The translations under genes and the position numbers were made by a program. Below are positions 17,049 to 25,722 of a DNA stretch of 62,259 nucleotides, one piece after another. The notes under the pieces are model-generated. The model saw nothing but the letters and a program-made list of their open reading frames with translations. It was not told the DNA's origin and ran no database searches. Source of the stretch: Bacillota bacterium (GTDB lineage: Bacteria; Bacillota; Desulfotomaculia; Desulfotomaculales; Pelotomaculaceae). Numbering within the stretch: position 1 is the first letter of the stretch; the number at the start of each line of letters is the position of its first letter. The stretch is taken from NCBI GenBank assembly GCA_029555205.1, contig JAKPTB010000050.1:1-62259 (forward strand), written 5' to 3'.

Positions 17049-18215
17049 TTATTCAATAGCGGCAGGCAACGGCCGTTGCCGCCAGCGGTAAACTGCCAGG
17101 AAAACCGAACCGATAGCCATAGATGCTACGACAATGCTGAGGAGTGTTCCGATAACCGGAATACTGGTTAAAAGCATCAGCCCGGCAAAGCCAATCAGGA
17201 ACGGAAAGATGGAATGGACTCTCCCTTCCCAGCCGAAGCGCCCGGCCAGAAAACGGCCGATGGCGTCCCCGATGATAATTTTAGCAGCATAAAGCAGGAC
17301 TGCATAGGCCGCTAACAGAGTCAGAGAGAGCGGGATTCCGATAACCGTTACAAGCAGGAGCAGTACAGCCAACGGGGTCACCAGCAGCAAAAGCAATCCC
17401 CAACCCAAAACCGGCCCCGGTGAATGCTGAACAGTCCGGCTGAGATGGCTCCAGATACCCGGGAAAAGCAGGGAGAGGACGCCCCAGGCCAGGCTGCCTG
17501 CGGCAAACCAGGCTAAAGCACCAGGCCAATTAAATTGATGGATTGGCGGAGTCTTTTTGACTTCCTGCTCCAGGCGCTCCCAGTTTGTTGCGCCTGAAAC
17601 CCTTGCCCCCGGCACTACTTCGGCCTGTGCCGGGGAGCGGTAGAAGAGGCTCCCGCCGATTGCCGCCAGCGGGCCTAAATTGAGCTCTTTTACGCCCCAT
17701 AGATGTGTGTCACCGCCTACCTGGCCGTTTATCCTGATGGTTTCTCCGGACCCCAGGTACTGCCGTCCCACCTCACCTGAAAGCGTCATATACCTGCCGA
17801 AAACCAGAGCATCCTGACCCACCCTGGAGCCTTCCAACTGCCTGATTTGATCGCCGGCAGCCGTCAAGCTCAACCCTACATTGCCATTAATTTCGACATC
17901 CTGCGCAGCACAACGGACATTTCCGCTGACCTGCCCGTTCAGCCGGACTGTCCTGGCAGCAGCCAGGAGGTCCCCATTAATCCTGCCGTTAACCGTAACG
18001 GTCTGGCCGGCGGCAAATACATCCCCATCCACATCCCCGTTCACAACAACATCATTTCCGGTTGTGAAAAGCGGCCCCTGGACGCTTCCTTCCGGTACCA
18101 CGATGATTTCTCCGCTCCTTGTTTCCAGAGCACCCACCGGAACTGCCAGGCCTAAAACAGCCAGGGAAACCAGCACTATGACAACTCCCTTTTGCAGCCC
18201 TTTCCCCTTAAGCAT
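17049..18215 (-). CDS. Secreted bactofilin-like repeat protein with C-terminal membrane domain
   Basis: Protein of 388 residues. A signal peptide (about 9-29, ending VGALE) is followed by roughly 180 residues of short right-handed beta-helix repeats of bactofilin/polymer-forming type (VNGDVDGDVFAAGQ, VNGRINGDLLAAA, LNGQVSGNVRCAA, INGQVGGDTHLWG). The last 160 residues contain four hydrophobic segments. The architecture suggests an extracytoplasmic beta-solenoid anchored to the membrane rather than a cytoskeletal filament. The function is unknown; a wall or envelope scaffold is a guess. It starts with ATG behind GGGGGACAGG. It is monocistronic. Confidence 0.8.
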   Translation of the reverse strand: MLKGKGLQKGVVIVLVSLAVLGLAVPVGALETRSGEIIVVPEGSVQGPLFTTGNDVVVNGDVDGDVFAAGQTVTVNGRINGDLLAAARTVRLNGQVSGNVRCAAQDVEINGNVGLSLTAAGDQIRQLEGSRVGQDALVFGRYMTLSGEVGRQYLGSGETIRINGQVGGDTHLWGVKELNLGPLAAIGGSLFYRSPAQAEVVPGARVSGATNWERLEQEVKKTPPIHQFNWPGALAWFAAGSLAWGVLSLLFPGIWSHLSRTVQHSPGPVLGWGLLLLLVTPLAVLLLLVTVIGIPLSLTLLAAYAVLLYAAKIIIGDAIGRFLAGRFGWEGRVHSIFPFLIGFAGLMLLTSIPVIGTLLSIVVASMAIGSVFLAVYRWRQRPLPAAIE

Positions 18216-18319
18216 AAACCTGTCCCCCTTTCATGATTAGTTTTTCAAGTGTCGCAGGTCAAAATCCGAGCCTGACGTAAGAGGTCAAACATTACCCCCA
18301 GGAAGACCTCCATTGCCAA

Positions 18320-19702
18320 TCATTGACCGATGATAATATGTTCTTTGACAAAATGGTAGCCGTCTGCGGGGCGCCGCTGTTGAAACAGCAATAACAGGGA
18401 AACAATTCCAATGCGCCCGGTAAACATGAGAAATATAATTACAGTTTTTCCAAAAACGCTTAGTTTTTCCGTAATCCCCATGGAAAGTCCGGTGGTACCG
18501 AAAGCAGAACAGACTTCAAAAAGAACCTCCGTCAACTGAAAGGGTTCCCTTGCCTGCAGCAGGATAACCGCCCCGGATACCAGCATGGCGGCTACAAAGA
18601 ACACGATGAAAGCCCTTATAACATCCTCCTGATAAAGCTCCCGTCGAAACACTTTAATCTGGGTCCTGCCCCGTAAAGCACCTACCACGCTCAAGGCCAG
18701 TACGGCAAAGGTGGTGGTCCGGATCCCGCCGCCGCAACTGCTGGGAGAGGCCCCGATGAACATCAAAAGGCAAAGGAATAAAAGGGTAGTGCCTTGAAAA
18801 ACACTGACGTCCACCGTGCTGAAGCCGCAACTTCGTGCCGTCAGGGACTGAAAAAAAGCAACAGAGAACTTCTGATGCCAGGGTATTCCCGCCAGGGAAG
18901 CAGGTATTTCAGTCAATAGCACCGCTAAAAAGCCCGCTACGAGTAAAAGAGCAAAAGTGATGGTAGTAAGCTTGGTATACAGGGAAAACTTATATTTTCT
19001 TCCTCTGCGCCGGGTAATCAGGTAAGAGTAAAGCTCCAGAATCACCGGAAAGCCAATGGCGCCAGCCAGGAGCAAGATGCCGAGCACGCCCTGGACCAGA
19101 TAGTCCTGCCTGAAACCCCGCAAGCTGTCTCCAAACAGATCAAAACCCGCATTGGTAAATCCCGAGATACCGTGAAAAACGCCCAGACCCAGGGCCTCTG
19201 CCAGAGGGACCTGGTAGCCCTGCCAAAAATGAATAGTCAGGACCAGAGCGCCAAGAATTTCAAAAGCAATGGCCACTTTGAATATGAACAGCATCAGCAT
19301 AACCATCCCCTGGAGTTCCGTCTGGTTCTGGTCCGCCTTAATCATTAACCGTTCCCGGAGGCTCACCTGGCTGCCCCTCAGGACATAAACCAGGGTACCC
19401 AGGGTCATTATTCCGAGGCCTCCGATTTGAAACAAAAAGGCCAGGATAATTTTACCCGCAATACTAAAGGTTTCGGGCGTGTTGACCACGGTAAGGCCGG
19501 TTACACTGATGGCGCTGGTTGCAGTAAAGAGAGCGTCAATGAAACTTATCCGGATCCCCGGGCGAAGGGAGAAAGGCAGGCTCAGCAAGAGTGTTCCGAG
19601 AACAGCAAAGGTAAGATACCCGAGGACAATTAATTGGACCGGTGTAATTTGCAGGCGGTTTTTTTTAAGATCCTGGAGGAATAAAGACCTTTTGTTTTTC
19701 AT
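18320..19702 (-). CDS. TrkH/KtrB family potassium uptake membrane subunit
   Basis: Channel-like K+ transporter subunit of 460 residues with eight membrane helices and four pore-loop repeats; selectivity-filter segments are visible as TSAISVTGLTVVN, GISGFTNAGFD, TARSCGFSTVDV and SAFGTTGLSMG. The length fits KtrB rather than the longer TrkH. It normally works with a cytoplasmic RCK subunit (KtrA/TrkA) that is not in this window. The ribosome site is weak. Upstream lies a 700-base gene-free stretch with a terminator-like hairpin at 19850-19877, so expression may be controlled by attenuation. Confidence 0.92.
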   Translation of the reverse strand: MKNKRSLFLQDLKKNRLQITPVQLIVLGYLTFAVLGTLLLSLPFSLRPGIRISFIDALFTATSAISVTGLTVVNTPETFSIAGKIILAFLFQIGGLGIMTLGTLVYVLRGSQVSLRERLMIKADQNQTELQGMVMLMLFIFKVAIAFEILGALVLTIHFWQGYQVPLAEALGLGVFHGISGFTNAGFDLFGDSLRGFRQDYLVQGVLGILLLAGAIGFPVILELYSYLITRRRGRKYKFSLYTKLTTITFALLLVAGFLAVLLTEIPASLAGIPWHQKFSVAFFQSLTARSCGFSTVDVSVFQGTTLLFLCLLMFIGASPSSCGGGIRTTTFAVLALSVVGALRGRTQIKVFRRELYQEDVIRAFIVFFVAAMLVSGAVILLQAREPFQLTEVLFEVCSAFGTTGLSMGITEKLSVFGKTVIIFLMFTGRIGIVSLLLLFQQRRPADGYHFVKEHIIIGQ

Positions 19703-20421
19703 GAAAGCTACAACTCCGGTGTTAGAAAGTATGCTTTTAGGTTATCTACATGGTTTCCTGAAACGGCGTTAAATATTGAAGGCCAATTTCTCGCAATTAT
19801 AACAAAATTTGATGTAATTTTAAGATTTCCTTCTTTATAAACTGAGATAGAAAAAGCCGCCTTCTTCTGAAGGGGCCTTAGACTTCCTGGAAAACGGGCT
19901 GAAACAGGAAAGCGTTTACTATCTCATATTGTTGCCCCGGACCGGATCCCCTAATCCTTTCCGGCAAAGCGAACAGAGCCGCCCGGGACCAGAGCAGCAA
20001 GGAAATCCCGGGTAAAGAACAGGTTTAAAATCAACGGCTGGCGCACCTTTCCAAGATCAGGGCGATTTCAGGTCAGCCCGGTTTACCATTGGCGCCGTCT
20101 TATTCCAGGTCGTAAAGATAACTTAATGACAGGATCTCCAAAAGCAATAGCACCTGCATCTTTTCATGAAATATACAAAAAACACAGCTACGGGAAGGAT
20201 TTTCAAGGAAAAAATAGAATAATGTAATTGAGTCGGGAAACGGTCAATTTGCCGGGCCGTTTTATTAAAACTGACTCTTGCATGTGTTGTGTGGGGGTAT
20301 ATCCAATTTGAATCCGGTGTTGTAGGAACAATTCATCCACCTGAAAGAGCGCCTACCGGAGTGCTCATTTTTTTTAAGCAACAACACTCCAGCCGTAAGC
20401 AATAACATCATTACATGGGAA
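19703..20421. other. Long gene-free leader upstream of the potassium transporter gene
   Basis: About 720 bases without a credible gene. It contains the hairpin at 19850-19877 and several GC-rich inverted segments (for example CCCGGGA...TCCCGGG near 19982-20012). Potassium genes of Firmicutes often carry c-di-AMP (ydaO) riboswitches, but I could not match that consensus here. Confidence 0.4.
19850..19877 (-). terminator. Terminator-like hairpin in the ktr leader
   Basis: On the minus strand the stem GGCCCCTTC-agaa-GAAGGCGGC is followed directly by TTTTTC. It lies 148 bases upstream of the K+ transporter start and 545 bases past the nearest upstream stop, so it may be an attenuator rather than the end of another gene. 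Confidence 0.5.
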
Positions 20422-20772
20422 TTACTTCCCCCTTTTTTCACCCGCCCGGTTAAACAACTTCCTCCACCACGGCAACGCTGCAGCAGCTTTGTTTTGTTGC
20501 TGCATCGCCAGCCTGGCCTGCAATTTGCGGATAGATCTCATTATTTCCTGATCCCTGTCCTTGATCTTCTCTTCAAGCAAGGAAACCCGCCGGTCTACTG
20601 TTTCTTCAACAATATTCCGGGTAAAATTAAAAAACATCCTGGCCGTATAGATATCGACTGTGGGAACCAAAGCCCGGGAATAAGACGTTTCAGCTTCAGC
20701 AGTTTCATTATTCTCCTCCTCTTTATTCAGGAAATCTGCATCGTTTTTTACAATACTCATCAAATCCCCCAT
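20422..20772 (-). CDS. Coiled-coil protein, unknown function
   Basis: Hydrophilic protein of 116 residues, not assigned to a family. The N-terminus is acidic, residues about 45-95 form a predicted coiled coil (NIVEETVDRRVSLLEEKIKD), and the C-terminus is basic with WWRKLF. The layout resembles the C-terminal tail of MerR-like plasmid and phage regulators but no helix-turn-helix is present. An in-frame ATG 4 codons downstream, behind GGGGGA, is an alternative start. It is monocistronic and divergent from the LysM protein gene. Confidence 0.65.
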   Translation of the reverse strand: MGDLMSIVKNDADFLNKEEENNETAEAETSYSRALVPTVDIYTARMFFNFTRNIVEETVDRRVSLLEEKIKDRDQEIMRSIRKLQARLAMQQQNKAAAALPWWRKLFNRAGEKRGK

Positions 20773-20998
20773 TTAAACCTGACCCCTTTTATTAACAATT
20801 TTAACTATAATAGCTTTCGAGATTCCCGTCTCCAAATCCTTCCAAATTTATAATTCATTTCATTTACATTTTACTCGGAAAAATTACAATTTTTTTTATT
20901 TTTAAAGGGTATTTCTGGTATCTAACGAAATTTTATAGAAAAATGACTTTGCAGCCAGTAATTCCGTATTATTATAAATCCACGGGAAGGTGAGTTGG

Positions 20999-21595
20999 AT
21001 GGAAGACGGTAAGAACAAATCTATTCAATTTAATCCAGAAGATGAGGTTGAGAGAATGAGTCAGAGGCCGGTCGATTCACAGTATCTGCCGGTCACACAA
21101 CGCCGGAGCGGGCGGAAGAGTTCGGTTGACCCCATTGGCTATATTATTTTTTTCTACATAGTCCTGAACCTGGTTCTCTTTTCGGTTTTCGGCTGGCTTT
21201 ATCATTCCCTTGACCGGAAAATCGTGCAGCTCAGCGATCGGATTGCAACTTACGAACAAAGGATTGCTCAACTGGAAGCCCACCCCCTCCTTCTGGAGCA
21301 GGAAAGTGCCGGTTATCCTGCAACTACCGGACAGACCGGGGCAAATGAACAGGACTATTTGGCTAACTCTTCCAACAGTGCAACTTCAAAAATATTGACC
21401 TATACAGTAGTGCCGGGAGATACCTGGTGGGATATATCTGAGAGGTTTTATGAAGACGGGACTTATTACCATAGATTGATTGATTACAACAAAATGAAAA
21501 AGGAAGATTTAATCAGAGGATTGGTGATCCAGATACCTCCCAAAGAAGAATTGAACGGTATTCAGAACGGACAAGAACATCCAATCTCTCAATAG
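20999..21595 (+). CDS. Membrane-anchored LysM domain protein
   Basis: Protein of 198 residues. A basic cytoplasmic segment is followed by one membrane helix (about residues 43-64), a short coiled coil, a linker rich in Thr/Gly/Asn, and a C-terminal LysM peptidoglycan-binding domain (TYTVVPGDTWWDISERFYED ... LVIQIPPKEE). It should sit in the membrane with the LysM outside on the cell wall. The start is ATG at 20999, six bases behind AAGGTG; a GTG three codons earlier is too close to the ribosome site. Confidence 0.85.
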   Translation: MEDGKNKSIQFNPEDEVERMSQRPVDSQYLPVTQRRSGRKSSVDPIGYIIFFYIVLNLVLFSVFGWLYHSLDRKIVQLSDRIATYEQRIAQLEAHPLLLEQESAGYPATTGQTGANEQDYLANSSNSATSKILTYTVVPGDTWWDISERFYEDGTYYHRLIDYNKMKKEDLIRGLVIQIPPKEELNGIQNGQEHPISQ

Positions 21596-21693
21596 ACAAA
21601 GGTAAAAACAAATATTATGATAAAGAATATTAAAGCATCCGTTAAACAATCCAGCTGGTATTGAATTGCAGGATTGATGCAGGGAGGCTGACC

Positions 21694-22413
21694 ATGGTGC
21701 TGGCACTTGATTCCCACGCTCACTGCGGACTAACCCTACCTTTCCCAATGCTGCACTCTCTATGGGAAGAGGGAAAAATTGCCGGGGGTGTTCTTTTTTC
21801 TCCGGTAGAAGAAATCTATGATCGTTACGATCGGAAATTTATTGACAATCAGTACTATCGTGAGTCCCGGCAGAGGGTTCACCACTACCTCGAATCGCTG
21901 ATCTCCGAGCAGCTTTTTGTCTACTGGTTTGTCTGGAATGACTTTGCCCCGCCAGGGGATTGTTTTACGGGCATAAAGTGGCACCGCCACCCCGGTGAAC
22001 CGGAATACCTGTACGGTACGAAAGAATGCGAAAATTTTATTGAAAATGTCTGCAGCTTACAGCTTCCGGTTATCCTCGAGGAGGAATTTCACCACACCCT
22101 CAAACTAACCGAGCAGATTGACAGACGTACGGTTATAATCATCCCGCACATGGGCGCTTTAAACGGGGGATATTACCGCCTGAAAGAGGCCGGTCTTTTT
22201 GAAAACCCTGCGGTATACGTAGACACTGCCCTGGCCGGGGAGGAAGAAATTATTGACTTCGCCGGAGATTATGGTGTAAACCGGATTCTCTTCGGTAGCG
22301 ACTACCCTTTTGGAGACCCCTCCTATGAGCGCTACAAGCTTGAGCGCGCCTTTTCGGGTAATAAATTGAAAAAAATACTGGCTCAAAACCTGCTGGAACT
22401 TCTCGGTTCCTGA
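21694..22413 (+). CDS. Amidohydrolase family metal-dependent hydrolase
   Basis: Protein of 239 residues of the TIM-barrel amidohydrolase superfamily (PF04909-like). DSHAHCG near the N-terminus gives the first metal-binding His pair, IIPHMGALNGG a third His, and ILFGSDYPFGDPSYE the catalytic Asp. The start is ATG at 21694, behind GGGAGG. The substrate is unknown; relatives act on decarboxylation or hydrolysis of aromatic or lactone compounds. It follows the LysM gene by about 100 bases and is ended by a strong terminator. Confidence 0.82.
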   Translation: MVLALDSHAHCGLTLPFPMLHSLWEEGKIAGGVLFSPVEEIYDRYDRKFIDNQYYRESRQRVHHYLESLISEQLFVYWFVWNDFAPPGDCFTGIKWHRHPGEPEYLYGTKECENFIENVCSLQLPVILEEEFHHTLKLTEQIDRRTVIIIPHMGALNGGYYRLKEAGLFENPAVYVDTALAGEEEIIDFAGDYGVNRILFGSDYPFGDPSYERYKLERAFSGNKLKKILAQNLLELLGS

Positions 22414-22438
22414 GGGAATCCTGAGCCATTATTATTAA

Positions 22439-22486
22439 AGGAGTCAACTCAACGATCCCAGTCATTGGGTTGACTCCTATTTTTTG
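22439..22486 (+). terminator. Strong intrinsic terminator
   Basis: Perfect 10-bp stem AGGAGTCAAC/GTTGACTCCT followed by ATTTTTT, 25 bases past the amidohydrolase stop. Confidence 0.9.
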
Positions 22487-22610
22487 GCTGATTCAATTGT
22501 CTTACAAAGAGTTAAACTTGAATTTTTTTACCTTCGGTTTTTATGCCATTAAATATGGATTTGTTTTGCTATGGATTTGGATCGAATCCATCTTTCACGA
22601 GTTAACTGAG

Positions 22611-22946
22611 CTAAAAAGAACTGACAGCTTCGTCCTGGGAAGAATAGATGGAAAAGATTTTGGTAAAACCTGCAATATCAAAGACTTCCTTGACCAAATC
22701 CTGGAGGTTGGCTAGAACCATTCCTCCTCCGGCAGCGGCTGATTTTTTGGCGCCCATAAGCAGTACCCGGAGTCCCGCACTGCTTACATAGGTCAGCCGG
22801 GCTAAATCAAGTACAAAATATTTTTCCCCGCTACTTAAAAGTGCCATGAGCCTTTTATTCAGATCAGCCGAAGTTCCCGTGTCAAGACGCCCGTCCAGTT
22901 CCAGAACTGTTACTACACCTCTTTTGTTTTCAGTAATCTGCATCAA
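22611..22946 (-). CDS. STAS-domain anti-anti-sigma factor
   Basis: Protein of 111 residues of the SpoIIAA/RsbV family. The phosphorylatable serine lies in TYVSSAGLRVLL, within the usual D-x-S-S-x-G-like context. It follows the large phosphatase gene by 31 bases on the same strand, so the phosphatase probably dephosphorylates it and the phosphatase's own kinase-like domain phosphorylates it, forming a complete partner switch. The downstream sigma factor or other target is not in this window. Confidence 0.9.
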   Translation of the reverse strand: MMQITENKRGVVTVLELDGRLDTGTSADLNKRLMALLSSGEKYFVLDLARLTYVSSAGLRVLLMGAKKSAAAGGGMVLANLQDLVKEVFDIAGFTKIFSIYSSQDEAVSSF

Positions 22947-22977
22947 AACTCCTCCAATATTGTCTTTATGTAGGGTT

Positions 22978-24756
22978 CTAACCCCTTTGATTTATTTTTT
23001 TCTTCATGATCAAAATGTTCTTGTTGTGGGTTCGCCTGTACTCCAGCTCATCCATAAGATTACGGACGAGGTGAATGCCCAGGCCGCCGATAGGCCTTTC
23101 CTCAAGCTTCTTCTCAAGATCCGGTTCGGGCAGTTCCAACGGGTTGAACTGGCGCCCGTCGTCTTCAACTTCCACTACCAGCTCGTTATCCACAAGGGAC
23201 ATGCTGATTTTCACGAAATGTTCATTTTCATCCTCATAGCCGTAAGAGACGATATTAACAAAGATCTCCTCAAGGGACAGGTTCAGGTTGAAAATAACAT
23301 CAGGGGGTAGCTGATGAGTTTCGCCGAACTCCTCAATGTATCTGCACATTGATTCTATTTCGGAAAGATCGTTCTTTAACTGCATTAACATTTCCCTGCT
23401 TTCCAGAAAAAATTTCAAGGCTAAAATTGTAATGTCGTCCGACTGTTCGGCCCCGTTTGCAAATTTCCTTATATCGTCCAAAAGATGTAGGGCCATTTTT
23501 TGGGGGCCGTAACTGCCGGCACGCTGTAAAACTTCCACCAGCAGCTCCTCACCGTATAATCTGTAATCTCTGTCAGCTGCCTCGGTCACACCATCCGTAT
23601 AGAGGAGCAGGGTATCTCCAGCGGCGAGTTTGATTTTTTTCCTGCCGTAGGGGATTTCCTCCATAACCCCCAGGGCAATGCCTTCAGTTTTTGGCAAAGA
23701 TTCAACTTTGCCCCCACTCCGTACGAGATAGGGAGAGTTGTGGCCGCCGTTACTGTAGTCAAAAACACCGCTGCGGACATTTAAAACACCCAGAAAAACC
23801 GTAACAAACATCCCGGAATCGTTATCAGAGCAAAGTTTATCGTTGACAGTGCTTAAAATCTGATCCGGTTCAGATGCCCTGCTTGCCTCGGCCTTGATTA
23901 GTGTCTTGGTAACCGCCATAAACAGCGAGGCTGGAACACCTTTGCCGGAAACATCGCCGACTGTCAGGCACAGGTGGTCATCGTCCAGGAAGAAAAAATC
24001 GTAAAAATCCCCACCCACTTCCTTGGCCGGCTCCAGAATGGCATAGATATCAAATTCGGATCTATCCGGAAAAGGGGGAAACATCTTGGGCACTATGCTC
24101 ATCTGGATTTCCCGGGCTACTTTAAGCTCGCTCTCAATTAATTCTTTTTCAGCTTCTGTGGTTCGTTCCTTAATCAGGTTGACGATGATAAAGGCGAAAA
24201 TAGCCATACCCAGAGTATTGGCGAAAATCATGGGCAGGGCCACCTGTTTAACAACAATTACGGCCTGGTCGTAAGGGCGGCCCAGCAGCAAAGTCAGGCC
24301 CATATGCAGGACCTCCAATAAGAAGGTTAACAGGACCGCACCCCGGACCCCTATGAATTCACCTTTTTTAAACTTGTATATTGCTCCCCCGGCCAGCCCG
24401 GCGATTATTGTGGACAGCGCGCAGGGCACGGCTGTAACGCCGCCGAGAGTATACCTGTGGATTGCTCCAATCAAGGCCGCCCCCAAACCGGCCACGGGCC
24501 CTCCCACCAGCCCGGCGATGGCAGGTCCGAGATCCCTGATGTTGGCATATGCGCCTGCAATGTTGATGCCGCCCAGAGTACCGTAGATGGAGAACAAACC
24601 ACAGGCCATGATTAAGCAAATAAGATTATCAAAAGTTATTTTTTTATTTAAGATCTCCTGGTAGAACCTGGAGCGGGTCATTAGATAGGCTACCACCACG
24701 ACCACACACATAGTCTTTATCAGTGCTATTAAGGTATTAACAATTTCCTCAACCAA
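22978..24756 (-). CDS. Membrane sensor PP2C (SpoIIE-type) phosphatase with HATPase domain
   Basis: Protein of 592 residues with three modules. Residues 1-205 are a 5TMR-LYT-type membrane sensor (GPAIAGLVGGPVAGLGAALI, IHRYTLGGVTAVPCALST) as in LytS. Residues about 215-440 are a PP2C/SpoIIE phosphatase (AKEVGGDFYDFF, LTVGDVSGKGVPASLFMA, SNGGHNSPYLV, LLLYTDGVTEA, QSDDITILAL). Residues about 455-590 are an RsbW-like histidine-kinase-type ATPase (NLSLEEIFVNIVSYGY, VEDDGRQFNP, GGLGIHLVRNLMDE). Phosphatase and putative anti-sigma kinase are thus fused in one membrane sensor and co-transcribed with their STAS substrate. It starts with TTG; the ribosome site is modest. Confidence 0.88.
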   Translation of the reverse strand: MVEEIVNTLIALIKTMCVVVVVAYLMTRSRFYQEILNKKITFDNLICLIMACGLFSIYGTLGGINIAGAYANIRDLGPAIAGLVGGPVAGLGAALIGAIHRYTLGGVTAVPCALSTIIAGLAGGAIYKFKKGEFIGVRGAVLLTFLLEVLHMGLTLLLGRPYDQAVIVVKQVALPMIFANTLGMAIFAFIIVNLIKERTTEAEKELIESELKVAREIQMSIVPKMFPPFPDRSEFDIYAILEPAKEVGGDFYDFFFLDDDHLCLTVGDVSGKGVPASLFMAVTKTLIKAEASRASEPDQILSTVNDKLCSDNDSGMFVTVFLGVLNVRSGVFDYSNGGHNSPYLVRSGGKVESLPKTEGIALGVMEEIPYGRKKIKLAAGDTLLLYTDGVTEAADRDYRLYGEELLVEVLQRAGSYGPQKMALHLLDDIRKFANGAEQSDDITILALKFFLESREMLMQLKNDLSEIESMCRYIEEFGETHQLPPDVIFNLNLSLEEIFVNIVSYGYEDENEHFVKISMSLVDNELVVEVEDDGRQFNPLELPEPDLEKKLEERPIGGLGIHLVRNLMDELEYRRTHNKNILIMKKKINQRG

Positions 24757-25308
24757 CGGGCAACCCTGCCTTTAAAAAAATTGAGATTGTCACTCTCCCG
24801 GACCGGCTCACTTCCTGTATTCCGGGAGACCTCTGCCCCTTTAGAGGATTTCCGGTTATTGGATGAGTCCAGCCTGGCTGGAAACCTAAATCCTGTCTTT
24901 TTCACCAATGACATAACGGTACACATCCCTGGCAAAATCAGATACGATCCAGGGAACTTCCGGTACAATAGTCAGGGTGTTTAGTTTCTTTATCCTAGAA
25001 TATCACCTTCCTCCGTAATACTCGGGAATAACCCCGGAAGAAGAAATCCCTGTCTTCAATATTCTTGCAAATGCAGGAATAAGGGGCACCCAGCTTTTAA
25101 GACTATTTCGTTAAAGCAAAGGGGGAAACAGAATTATGGCTAATTGTGTAAAAAAGGGGCACACGCATAAGAATTCAATAAACACCGTCCCATTCCTCTA
25201 CACTCCCCTGAAAAATGCTGTTAGATTTTTCAGTCCTTTACGTTGATGACGCGTCAGCGGCATGGATGTCTAATTGAATATTTTTTCGCAAATTAATTTC
25301 TTAAGTTT
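24757..25308. other. Intergenic region, no gene recognised
   Basis: About 550 bases upstream of the phosphatase gene. Short open frames exist, but none has a supporting ribosome site or family. The phosphatase promoter should be here; I see no clear operator. Confidence 0.4.
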
Positions 25309-25722
25309 CTAATCACCCATCACCTTAATTACAACTCTTTTTTTTCTCCGGCCATCGAACTCAGCGTAGTAAACCTGCTGCCAGGGGCCGAAATCCAGCT
25401 TGCCCTTTGTTACGGGTATGATTACCTGATGGTGGACGAGCAGGCTTTTTAAGTGAGCGTCCCCATTATCCTCACCGGTCCGGTGATGAAGGTACGCTTT
25501 GCCGAAAGGAGCCAGCCGGTCCAACATTTCGTCGATGTCCTGGATGATCCCTGGCTCATCGTCATTAACGTAAACTCCGGCAGTGATGTGCATCGCCGAA
25601 ACCAGGATCATCCCTTCCCGGATGCCGCTCTCCTGCAAAGCCCTTTCAACTTCCCCGGTTATGTTGATATACTCGCGGCGCCCGGAGGTGTTAAACCAGA
25701 GGTATTTCGTGTGAGTTTTCAT
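25309..25722 (-). CDS. YjbQ family (UPF0047) protein
   Basis: Protein of 137 residues of the YjbQ/UPF0047 family, for which a secondary thiamine-phosphate synthase activity has been reported. The family signature is seen in [17 protein letters not shown] and [16 protein letters not shown] (conserved His and Asp residues), with length typical of the family. The ATG overlaps the stop codon of the upstream mechanosensitive channel gene by 4 bases (ATGA), indicating coupled translation. Confidence 0.9.
   Translation of the reverse strand: MKTHTKYLWFNTSGRREYINITGEVERALQESGIREGMILVSAMHITAGVYVNDDEPGIIQDIDEMLDRLAPFGKAYLHHRTGEDNGDAHLKSLLVHHQVIIPVTKGKLDFGPWQQVYYAEFDGRRKKRVVIKVMGD

Noticed and set aside
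19861..20100. c-di-AMP (ydaO) riboswitch in the potassium transporter leader
   Set aside because: Neither strand shows the conserved core blocks; only GC-rich stems and a terminator-like hairpin are visible.
20222..20272. AACGG/CCGTT hairpin with TTTTATT as a plus-strand terminator
   Set aside because: No plus-strand gene lies upstream and the stem is only 5-6 bp.
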